From an uncultured Clostridia bacterium (GTDB lineage Bacteria > Bacillota > Clostridia > Oscillospirales > Acutalibacteraceae), in the NCBI GenBank assembly GCA_947631855.1, contig CANRMX010000009.1, forward strand, positions 1 to 52,153: DNA of 52,153 bases, read 5' to 3'. The first letter of the stretch is position 1; each line of letters begins with the position of its first letter. Shown one piece after another: positions 1 to 6,204 of the stretch. Position numbers and translations under genes: made by a program. Below the pieces are notes generated by a model. The model searched no databases. It saw nothing but the letters and a program-made list of their open reading frames with translations, and had not been told where the DNA came from.

Positions 1-30
1 AGTCTCGGGCGTCGTGGACAAATAGAGACT
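1..30. repeat. Inverted repeat at window edge
   Basis: The first six bases (AGTCTC) are the reverse complement of bases 25-30 (GAGACT), giving a short inverted repeat around an 18-base loop. It lies upstream of the recombinase genes and could be part of a longer structure cut off by the window edge. No function is assigned. Confidence 0.3.
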
Positions 31-50
31 GTAAGCAAACGATCAATACC

Positions 51-107
51 GCATACCCGCTGGCGGTGCACACTGCCTGCGGGTATGCTATCTTACATAT
101 TGTTTTT
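51..107 (+). terminator. Hairpin with distal T tract before recombinase genes
   Basis: GCATACCCGC (51-60) pairs perfectly with GCGGGTATGC (79-88), and a run of six T follows at about 102-107. The T run is some 14 bases from the stem, so this is not a textbook terminator. It may be the terminator of an upstream gene or an attenuator before the small ORF at 119. Confidence 0.4.
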
Positions 108-118
108 TAGGAGGCTAC

Positions 119-205
119 ATGAAATCATCGGAAACCTTACGGCGTGTCAAGCGAATCGACCGTATCAGCGCCGCCCATTATGGGTTGAAAGTTTTTTATG
201 TCTAA
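119..205 (+). CDS. Small basic ORF (28 aa) upstream of recombinases
   Basis: A strong ribosome binding site (AGGAGG, 109-114) precedes ATG 119 by a few bases. The 28-residue product is basic (MKSSETLRRVKRID...) and ends at TAA 203-205. The L-R-R-V-K-R-I-D start resembles the residues that precede the catalytic domain in some clostridial large serine recombinases. It could therefore be the remnant of a third recombinase whose catalytic domain was lost, or a short leader peptide for the recombinase operon. The good RBS supports translation; no function is claimed. Confidence 0.4.
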   Translation: MKSSETLRRVKRIDRISAAHYGLKVFYV

Positions 206-295
206 AGTCTTAATTTTTTCCGGAGCCGCTGGATAAACAGGCCGGGTTGTGGTATGGTTCGGTGTACCGACCGAGAAAGGCAGGTGCAGACGGAA

Positions 296-1231
296 ATGAA
301 GAATCGGAACATCCCCTTCGGGTATCAGTATCAGGACGGGAAAATTGCGCTCCATCCGCAGGAACGGGAGATCGTTGTGAGAATCAGTCAAGCCTATCTT
401 GCAGGAGCGTCCCTGCTGCAAATCGCCGAGCGTCTCAATGCGGATGGTGTGGAATATCTACCCGGCGTTACCGGCTGGAACAAGGCCAGGCTGAAAAGGA
501 TCATCGAGGACGAGCGATACCTGGGCAGGAAACCCTATCCTGCACTCCTTGATCCAGAAACATTTGACGCCATGCAACGGCTCAAGGCCGACAAGAACAC
601 CTTGAAGGGCTTGGATCGAAGCGCGCCCATCTTTCAAATCGACGTTCCGGCGAGATGCCCTGTTTGCGGCGGGAAGATGTATCGGAAGTGCGATACGCGA
701 TTCAAAGTGCAGCAGAGATGGATCTGTCCGAATCCCGCCTGCAAACGGTGGATCGCCAAATCGGATGACGAACTGCTGAGCGAAATCATGGCCCTGCTGA
801 ACCGGCTAATTGCCAAGCCGGAGATGATCCGCATCCCTGCGGCATCGGAGATGGAGCCAAGCGTTGCGGTGCGCAAGCTGGACAACGAGGTCGGCAGGAT
901 GCTGGAAAGCCCCAAGGCCGATAAAGACGGCTTGCGGCGGGCTATGCTCCAGCGCGTGGCGGCGGCTTATCGGGACATTCCAAACGATGTCTATATTGCC
1001 AGACGGATGCGGGCGGACTTTGCAAACGCAGAGCCGCTCTCCACTTTTTCCGCCGACTTATGCAACCGTACCGTGAAAGCGATCTGCTTCCACGAAGACG
1101 GGACTGTCGGTATTCTACTTATAAACGATCAGGAGATCGGGGAGGAGCCACATGGAAACTGTATTGCCACAAAAGACCGTCCGGGTGATCCCGGCGACCG
1201 TGGACACGGCCAGCCGCGTCCCAAAGGATAA
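296..1231 (+). CDS. Recombinase-like protein lacking the catalytic domain
   Basis: The protein (about 311 aa from ATG 296) begins directly in the DNA-binding 'recombinase' domain of large serine recombinases, with the pattern IPFGYQYQDGKIALHPQE followed by AERLN and a segment GWNKARLKRIIEDERYLG. A Cys4 zinc ribbon follows (CPVCGGKMYRKC and CPNPAC). The N-terminal resolvase domain with the active serine is absent. Such proteins are found as the partner of a full-length recombinase in clostridial integrative elements. Its end overlaps the next gene by 80 bases, which implies co-expression. The start was chosen at ATG 296, where homology-like sequence begins with AGGTG upstream; the frame is open from 254. 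Inferred role: accessory factor for integration or excision. Confidence 0.75.
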   Translation: MKNRNIPFGYQYQDGKIALHPQEREIVVRISQAYLAGASLLQIAERLNADGVEYLPGVTGWNKARLKRIIEDERYLGRKPYPALLDPETFDAMQRLKADKNTLKGLDRSAPIFQIDVPARCPVCGGKMYRKCDTRFKVQQRWICPNPACKRWIAKSDDELLSEIMALLNRLIAKPEMIRIPAASEMEPSVAVRKLDNEVGRMLESPKADKDGLRRAMLQRVAAAYRDIPNDVYIARRMRADFANAEPLSTFSADLCNRTVKAICFHEDGTVGILLINDQEIGEEPHGNCIATKDRPGDPGDRGHGQPRPKG

Positions 1232-2783
1232 TCGACCGATTCGGGTCGCAGCCTACTGCCGGGTGTCGACGAAACAGGACGAGCAGCTGGAGAGCTACGA
1301 ACGGCAAGTCCAAACGTATACCCAGCGGATCAATTCCGAGCCGAACTGGTCCATGGTGGGCATCTTTGCGGATAAGGGCATCACCGGCACCAGCGTGAAA
1401 AAGCGGGATGAATTCAACAAGATGATCCGCAAATGCAAACAGGGCAAGATCGATTTGATCCTGACGAAATCCATTGCCCGGTTTTCCCGCAATACGGTGG
1501 ACTGTTTGCAGCACACCCGCCTGCTCAAGGAATTGGGCGTAGACGTGTTCTTCGAGGAGCAGGGCATCCACAGCATACAGCCGGGCGCTGAATTCTACAT
1601 CACCATCTATGGGAGCGTGGCCCAGAGCGAATCGGAAAACATCAGCGCCAACGTGCGGTGGGGGAAAGCGCAGAGTGCGAAGGAAGGGAATGTGGCGTTT
1701 CACTATTCCAATTTCCTGGGCTATCGCAGAGGCGCGGATGGCAAGCCGGAGATCGATCTCGAAGAAGCTGCAACCGTTCGCCTGATTTATGACCGATTCC
1801 TTGCGGGCGACAGCTACACGGTAATCGCCCGTTTCCTGGAAAGCAAAGGCATTTCCTCACCCAGCGGCAGGGCAAAATGGAGCGAAAGCACCGTCTGCTC
1901 CATTCTTACCAACGAAAAGTACAAGGGCGACGCCATTCTCAACAAGACCTACATCAAGGACTGTCTGTCCAAAAAGGTGTGCGTCAACAACGGCGAGCGG
2001 CCGAAATACTATGTGGAGAACAATCATCCCGCCATTATCGACGCTGCCACCTTTGGCCGTGTGCAGGAGGAGATCGCCCGGCGCAGGGCAAAGCGGAAAG
2101 TCAAGCAAGTCGGCACCAAGACCGAGCAGGGCAAATACTGTGGGAAATATGCCTTGACCGAGCTCTTGCTCTGCGGGGAATGCGGAACACCCTACCGACG
2201 TTGCACCTGGACGGCTGGCGGGCAGAAGAAAATCGTGTGGCGGTGCATCAGCCGGCTGGATTACGGCAAGAAATACTGCCATCATTCGCCGTCCATTGAA
2301 GAAACCGTCCTGCACGAAGCCATCATGGAGGCCATCCAAAAGACGGCCAGGCAAAATGCGGATGTGCTGCGGACGCTGAAAACACATATTGGCATGGGGC
2401 TGGCAGGCGAAGAAACCGAGGACAGGAGCTTGGACATCCAGATTCGGATCGCGGAGATCGACGCGGAATTCCAAGCGATGATGAGCGCCATATCCGCAGA
2501 AAACGCCGAGCAGTTCGACGAGGGCAGGGCGGCGGAGTTGCTGCATGAGAAAGCCAGCCTGGAACAGCAGCTTTCGCAGATTGCTGACGCCGTGCAAAAA
2601 CGCAGGAACTCCAAATCACGACTGGATGATATTTGTGACATCCTCGACGCACTGCAAAATCACCCGATGGAATATGATGATTATCTGGTACGGCAGCTGC
2701 TGGAATGCGTGATCGTAGAATCCAAAGAGCGGATAAAGGTGGTCTTTGTCGGCGGGATGGAAGTAGAGCAGGGGCTGGGTTAA
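1152..2783 (+). CDS. Large serine recombinase (integrase of a mobile element)
   Basis: This 543-aa protein has the full architecture of a large serine recombinase. The N-terminal resolvase domain carries AAYCRVSTKQDEQLESY with the nucleophile Ser39, and the conserved segments KGITGTS, LTKSIARFSRN and GSVAQSES follow. Next are the recombinase domain (about 190-330), a zinc ribbon (LLLCGECGTPYRRC ... WRC ... YCHH, about 335-380) and a C-terminal coiled-coil-like region (about 410-510). The length is usual for the family. It overlaps the end of the preceding partner gene. It probably catalyses site-specific integration and excision of the element whose body lies to the left of the window. All expected active-site features are visible, so it appears functional. 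Confidence 0.93.
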   Translation: METVLPQKTVRVIPATVDTASRVPKDNRPIRVAAYCRVSTKQDEQLESYERQVQTYTQRINSEPNWSMVGIFADKGITGTSVKKRDEFNKMIRKCKQGKIDLILTKSIARFSRNTVDCLQHTRLLKELGVDVFFEEQGIHSIQPGAEFYITIYGSVAQSESENISANVRWGKAQSAKEGNVAFHYSNFLGYRRGADGKPEIDLEEAATVRLIYDRFLAGDSYTVIARFLESKGISSPSGRAKWSESTVCSILTNEKYKGDAILNKTYIKDCLSKKVCVNNGERPKYYVENNHPAIIDAATFGRVQEEIARRRAKRKVKQVGTKTEQGKYCGKYALTELLLCGECGTPYRRCTWTAGGQKKIVWRCISRLDYGKKYCHHSPSIEETVLHEAIMEAIQKTARQNADVLRTLKTHIGMGLAGEETEDRSLDIQIRIAEIDAEFQAMMSAISAENAEQFDEGRAAELLHEKASLEQQLSQIADAVQKRRNSKSRLDDICDILDALQNHPMEYDDYLVRQLLECVIVESKERIKVVFVGGMEVEQGLG

Positions 2784-2789
2784 TTCAGA

Positions 2790-2818
2790 TTGACAAAGAT
2801 GCGGGAATCCTGTATATA
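2790..2818 (+). promoter_or_regulatory. Sigma-A-type promoter downstream of recombinase
   Basis: TTGACA (2790-2795) and TATATA (2813-2818) are separated by 17 bases, a near-consensus promoter. No convincing gene follows before the strong terminator at 3037-3070, so it may drive a small RNA or mark the edge of the integrated element. Confidence 0.6.
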
Positions 2819-2824
2819 AAGCGA

Positions 2825-3070
2825 TGAGAAGGACAACGGCGATCCCGGCGAACGGCTCCGTTCTACAATGGAGGTAATCGGTACAGTCAAATAACAGAGA
2901 ATCGAGAAGTCTCCGGCCATAGCGAATGCAAAGGCCAGAGATTTTGTGTGGATTCAACTTGCGTGGATCGTGCGCGGGTTCAAATCGGGATGTACAATTG
3001 GCCAAAAAATCTTTTTTGGCGGGAATAGACAACCACCGGCAAACGCCTGAAGGCGTTTGCCGATTTTACT
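2825..3070 (+). ncRNA. Candidate small RNA between orphan promoter and terminator
   Basis: A near-consensus promoter ends at 2818 and a perfect 12-bp terminator stem lies at 3037-3062. The roughly 245 nt between contain only trivial ORFs, such as 8 codons from ATG 2869 behind a GGAG-like site. The segment also holds a small A/T hairpin (GCCAAAAAAT...TTTTTTGGC, 3001-3020). I infer a transcribed non-coding RNA or a small-peptide mRNA near the attachment end of the element; it matches no RNA family I recognise. Confidence 0.35.
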
Positions 3071-3076
3071 TTTTCA
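3037..3076 (+). terminator. Strong rho-independent terminator
   Basis: CGGCAAACGCCT pairs perfectly with AGGCGTTTGCCG around a two-base loop (3037-3062), followed by the T-rich tail ATTTTACTTTTTC. Confidence 0.8.
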
Positions 3077-3147
3077 CTATTCACTGTTCACTCTTCACTC
3101 AAACCTGCCACGCCAGTTTTAGAAAGTGATAAGTAGCTAATAAAAAA

Positions 3148-3232
3148 TCGCACCCCACTTCTCGGGGGTGCGATACTTTTTTGCGCGACCGCAAGTGTCG
3201 GACTGGATGTTGAGGTGCAGAGCGGCGAGTGT
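3148..3232 (+). repeat. Intergenic repeat copy A with terminator-like hairpin
   Basis: The copy begins with TCGCACCCC / GGGGTGCGA (3148-3173), a 9-bp stem followed by TACTTTTTT, and continues through GCGACCGCAAGTG to about 3232. A diverged second copy lies at 3385-3470. The hairpin looks like a bidirectional terminator. The element is probably a dispersed intergenic repeat rather than a gene. Confidence 0.55.
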
Positions 3233-3275
3233 ATCGGGCTGCAAAAAGCTGCGAAGCAGGCTTTTCTCCTTCTCC

Positions 3276-3368
3276 GCAAAAAGTCTCGCTCGGCTCGTCT
3301 GCTCGGTTGCAAGCGCCCTCGCGACGGCCTATCAACTTTTTGCGGTTTGCGCTTGCGGCGCGGAAAAA
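3276..3368 (+). repeat. CCGCAAAAAGT inverted-repeat element, copy 1
   Basis: A roughly 90-base element is bounded by CCGCAAAAAGT and its near-complement ACTTTTTGCGG, followed by GCGCTTGCGGCGCGG. Its interior contains CTCGGCTCGTCTGCTCGGTTGC and GCGCCCTCGCGACGGC. A close second copy lies 41 kb away at 44367-44470, just after ssrA. It is MITE- or REP-like in organisation; no mobility has been demonstrated. Confidence 0.6.
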
Positions 3369-3384
3369 GAATTGCCACAAACAC

Positions 3385-3470
3385 TCGCACCCAATTGAGT
3401 AAGGTACGATACTTTTTTCACGACCGGAGGTGCCCGATAGGACATTGTGAGTGCGGAGAAGCGAAGCCAA
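3385..3470 (+). repeat. Intergenic repeat copy B (diverged)
   Basis: This copy aligns with 3148-3232: TCGCACCC, then GTACGATACTTTTTT, then ACGACCG.AGGTG and a shared GTGCGGAGAAGCGA-type end. The hairpin stem is partly decayed here. The two copies flank the CCGCAAAAAGT element, giving an A-element-B arrangement. Confidence 0.45.
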
Positions 3471-3570
3471 TACTGCGGCGCGAAGGATCAAATCACACGC
3501 ACAGGACAAAAAGGATGGTGACATGAGCGCTCGGTGTTCATGTTCTTGTGAGAAAACCACCCCAAACACT

Positions 3571-4014
3571 TCAAACCTCAAACTGGAAGATACATTTCTC
3601 GGTTTCGCCGGATTCGATGCGCATATCGTTGTCCTCGGGGAGGGCGGCGATCTCCAGCAGCTGGCCGCCCAGCAGTTCGCAGGTCCTGCGGGAGGGCAGG
3701 TTATCCGGATTGCAGGTGATGATCACATAGCCCAGGTCGTGTCTGCGCGCCAGCTCGAAGAGCAATCGGCAGGCCTTGGCGGCGTAATGATGGCCGCGGT
3801 AGGACGGCTCCACCCGATAGCCGATATTGCCGCCGTAATAGAGCTTTTCGTTGTGGCCGATCCGCAGGTCGCAGACGCCCATTTTGACGCCCGCCAGGTC
3901 GCAGATGGCGAAGTGATAGGCGGGCACCCGATCTTTTGCGGGGTCGGCCGGGGCGGTCTTTTCCAGGATCAGCGCGATCTCGTCGCTTTTCAGAAAATCG
4001 GTGTTGAGAAACAT
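3571..4014 (-). CDS. GNAT-family N-acetyltransferase
   Basis: The 147-aa product starts at ATG 4014 (complement) behind GGGAGG. It has the GNAT core of the RimJ/RimL-like type: a central strand (AYHFAICDLAGVKMGVCDLRIG), GYRVEPSYRGHHYAAKACRLLFELA as the acetyl-CoA-binding motif A, and ITCNPDNLPSRRTCELLGG as motif B. Such enzymes acetylate small molecules or protein N-termini; the substrate cannot be read from sequence. It has its own promoter (4046-4074, complement) and stands alone on this strand. Confidence 0.85.
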   Translation of the reverse strand: MFLNTDFLKSDEIALILEKTAPADPAKDRVPAYHFAICDLAGVKMGVCDLRIGHNEKLYYGGNIGYRVEPSYRGHHYAAKACRLLFELARRHDLGYVIITCNPDNLPSRRTCELLGGQLLEIAALPEDNDMRIESGETEKCIFQFEV

Positions 4015-4045
4015 GGAAACCTCCCGGAGCAGGAATGATGGGGAC

Positions 4046-4074
4046 ATTGTAGCATGGGGCAGGGGAGAAGTCAA
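4046..4074 (-). promoter_or_regulatory. Promoter of the GNAT gene
   Basis: On the complement strand TTGACT (4074-4069) and TACAAT (4051-4046) are separated by 17 bases, about 30 bases upstream of the GNAT start codon. Confidence 0.6.
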
Positions 4075-4261
4075 CCGGGCCCGCCGCGCTGACCTGGCAG
4101 GATATGCTGGTGCGCTGCGGCAATGGGGAAGCATGGCAAGCCCCGTCTTTGGGCGGCTGGCGGATGTGGAGGAAAATCAGCTGCTGTTCACCGAGTAGGA
4201 ACTGCGCACCCGTATTCAGAAGTGGATCGGGCCGGATAGGCGGAACGGGGCAAAATGCGGA
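4075..4261. other. Intergenic stretch without a convincing gene
   Basis: Both strands have short open frames here, but none has a plausible RBS with coding character. The + frame through ...GEAW...RLADVEENQLLFTE (ending 4198) looks like a possible gene scrap but could not be assigned. Confidence 0.4.
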
Positions 4262-4290
4262 TTGCTTTTCGCGGCCTGTTATGCTATTAT
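4262..4290 (+). promoter_or_regulatory. Promoter of the AT-rich orphan gene
   Basis: TTGCTT (4262-4267) and TATTAT (4285-4290) with a 17-base spacer lie about 40 bases upstream of ATG 4333, which has GGAAAGGAG as its RBS. Confidence 0.55.
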
Positions 4291-4332
4291 GGCAGTAGAT
4301 TTTTCTTGATTTTTGGAAAGGAGCGTTGAGAT

Positions 4333-4851
4333 ATGAAGTTTGATTTCAGTAAAGCGGCTGAGAAAATGAGTGAAATCAAGCAGCATTTTACTCCGCTGGA
4401 TTTGAACGAGGGCAATGTCCAGGCAATCTTTGAGAGATGCTTGGCGAAAAAGGAAACTCCATTTGACGATACGCATTTTAGCATTTTGTTTCAAAGAGAT
4501 TATGGGTATGATAAGGACTCAACACCGGTTACATTTAGTATAGAAAAACTCAAACAGAACAAGAAAATAGTTGCATATCTTTTTGGTGAGTTACCAAGTG
4601 TGCATACTGGCAGTTATATCATTGATTCAAAAGAAAGCATACATAAGTATGATGGTAAGATTTGGACAACCGATACCGCCAAACTTATGATGTTATACCA
4701 TTTAGGTGAAGCTACCGGCATGATGGGCCCCTTTATCAAAAAATATAATAGCGCCAATATATACGATAATCGGGTCAAGCCCACCTTCTCCCCGAAAGAC
4801 CCGGCGTTCCCGGCGTGGTGGGAACAGCACAAGGCCGAGTGGGAGGGCTGA
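4333..4851 (+). CDS. Hypothetical protein, AT-rich orphan gene
   Basis: The gene encodes 172 aa with no motif I recognise. RBS GGAAAGGAG precedes ATG 4333. The first 390 bases or so are clearly AT-rich (for example TTTCAAAGAGATTATGGGTATG), while the last 100 (from about 4770) are GC-rich like the neighbours and encode a Pro/Trp-rich end, PAFPAWWEQHKAEWEG. The protein is soluble, without signal peptide or membrane segment, mixed-charge and predicted globular. Base composition suggests recent acquisition, possibly fused at its 3' end to resident sequence. It might belong to an immunity-type protein family, but there is no direct evidence. Confidence 0.65.
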   Translation: MKFDFSKAAEKMSEIKQHFTPLDLNEGNVQAIFERCLAKKETPFDDTHFSILFQRDYGYDKDSTPVTFSIEKLKQNKKIVAYLFGELPSVHTGSYIIDSKESIHKYDGKIWTTDTAKLMMLYHLGEATGMMGPFIKKYNSANIYDNRVKPTFSPKDPAFPAWWEQHKAEWEG

Positions 4852-4854
4852 CCG

Positions 4855-4950
4855 GGCCCGCCGCGCCGCCGGGGCGCAGCCCCGGCTCCTGCCCGTTCCC
4901 GCAAGGGAACGGGCAGGGCGGCGGTTTTCGGAGAAAACCGGCGGGCGAGG
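4855..4950. repeat. Cluster of GC-rich hairpins after the orphan gene
   Basis: Three nested or adjacent palindromes occur: GGGGC/GCCCC-type bases near 4870-4890, the perfect CTGCCCGTTCCC/GGGAACGGGCAG hairpin, and CGGTTTTC/GAAAACCG at about 4921-4940. None is followed by a T run, so they are better regarded as REP-like structure than as a terminator. Confidence 0.5.
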
Positions 4951-5064
4951 CGGGCGAAGCCGCGCAGTGCCGCGCACTTGCGGGATGCGAAAGCGAAGCG
5001 GATCACCCAAATGCCTGGGCCTGCGCATGACAACAAAGTCCGCGCACGGAATCGCGAAAATGTC

Positions 5065-5093
5065 TTGATTTTTTCCGCCGTCTCCGCTATAAT
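5065..5093 (+). promoter_or_regulatory. fba promoter
   Basis: TTGATT (5065-5070) and a perfect TATAAT (5088-5093) are 17 bases apart, about 38 bases upstream of the fba start, consistent with strong constitutive expression. Confidence 0.75.
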
Positions 5094-5130
5094 AAAAATA
5101 CCAATTATTTTCTCTTCGGGAGGCAGTATT

Positions 5131-5994
5131 ATGTTAGTTTCTGCAAAGGAAATGCTCACCAAGGCCCATGAAGGCAAATATGCCGTGGGTCAGTTCAACA
5201 TCAACAACCTGGAGTGGACCAAGGCCATCCTGCTCACCGCGCAGGAGAACAACTCCCCCGTGATCCTCGGCGTGTCCGAGGGCGCCGGCAAGTACATGAC
5301 CGGCTTCAAGACCGTGGCCGCTATGGTCAAGGCCATGGTGGAGACCCTGAACATCACCGTGCCCGTGGCGCTGCATCTGGATCACGGCACCTATGACGGC
5401 GCGTTTGCCGCCATGGAGGCCGGCTTCTCCTCCGTCATGTTCGACGGCTCCCACTATGGGATCGAGGAGAACGTGCAGAAGACCAAGGAAGTCATCGCCA
5501 AGGCTGCTGAGCTGGGCATCTCCGTGGAGGCCGAGGTCGGCGCCATCGGCGGCGAGGAAGACGGCGTTGTGGGCGGCGGCGAAGTGGCCGATCCCGATGA
5601 GTGCGCCAAGATCGCCGGACTGGGCGTGGACATGCTGGCCGCCGGTATCGGCAACATCCACGGCGTGTATCCCGCCAACTGGACGGGCCTGCATTTCGAC
5701 GTGCTGGCGCAGATCCAGGAGAAGGTGGGCGATATGCCCCTGGTTCTCCATGGCGGCACCGGTATCCCCGAGGACATGGTGAAGAAGGCCATCTCCCTGG
5801 GCGTGTCCAAGGTCAACGTGAACACCGAATGCCAGCTGTCCTTTGCCGCCGCCACCCGGCAGTATATCGAGGCCGGCAAGGATCAGCAGGGCAAGGGCTT
5901 CGATCCTCGGAAGCTGCTGGCGCCCGGCTTTGAGGCCATCAAGGCCACGGTCAAGGAAAAGATGGAACTGTTCGGCTCCGTCAATAAAGCCTGA
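5131..5994 (+). CDS. fba: Class II fructose-1,6-bisphosphate aldolase
   Basis: The 287-aa protein is a typical class II (metal-dependent) aldolase of glycolysis and gluconeogenesis. It interconverts fructose 1,6-bisphosphate with dihydroxyacetone phosphate and glyceraldehyde 3-phosphate in the cytoplasm. Family hallmarks are VALHLDHG (zinc-ligand His, about 82-86), FDGSHYGIEENV, EAEVGAIGGEEDG, GIGNIHGVYP and VLHGGTGIP with KVNVNTE for phosphate binding. Length is normal. The start at ATG 5131 follows the RBS GGGAGGC; the frame is open further upstream but that region is non-coding promoter. A single-gene unit is indicated by its own promoter and a terminator at 6037. Confidence 0.95.
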   Translation: MLVSAKEMLTKAHEGKYAVGQFNINNLEWTKAILLTAQENNSPVILGVSEGAGKYMTGFKTVAAMVKAMVETLNITVPVALHLDHGTYDGAFAAMEAGFSSVMFDGSHYGIEENVQKTKEVIAKAAELGISVEAEVGAIGGEEDGVVGGGEVADPDECAKIAGLGVDMLAAGIGNIHGVYPANWTGLHFDVLAQIQEKVGDMPLVLHGGTGIPEDMVKKAISLGVSKVNVNTECQLSFAAATRQYIEAGKDQQGKGFDPRKLLAPGFEAIKATVKEKMELFGSVNKA

Positions 5995-6036
5995 GCCGCT
6001 GGGGTTCGCCTGAATAAGCCCGATCATCGCTGAATG

Positions 6037-6072
6037 CCGCCCGTTTCCGTTTGTGGGAAGCGGGCGGTTTTT
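6037..6072 (+). terminator. fba terminator
   Basis: CCGCCCG (6037-6043) pairs with CGGGCGG (6061-6067), followed by TTTTT. Confidence 0.8.
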
Positions 6073-6135
6073 CGCCTATTTTCGCGGGCAAAGTGGTGGC
6101 GGCTGCCCTTTTTCAAGGGATTTTCCAGACTTTTC

Positions 6136-6164
6136 TTGTAATTTTCATCCAGATGTGTTATACT
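6136..6164 (+). promoter_or_regulatory. Promoter of the PASTA pseudokinase gene
   Basis: TTGTAA (6136-6141) and TATACT (6159-6164) lie 17 bases apart, 40 bases upstream of the chosen start. Confidence 0.6.
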
Positions 6165-6204
6165 TGTGCAGACCCATGTGCAAGGAAAGGAGATGGAGTG
6201 CCCT

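Noticed and set aside
247-552. 101-codon ORF in the second frame over the recombinase partner
   Set aside because: It overlaps the clear recombinase-domain frame and has no domain pattern of its own.
2965-3000. tRNA-like T arm (GGGTTCAAATC)
   Set aside because: The stem bases on the two sides of the TTCAAAT loop do not pair and no acceptor or anticodon stem can be found.
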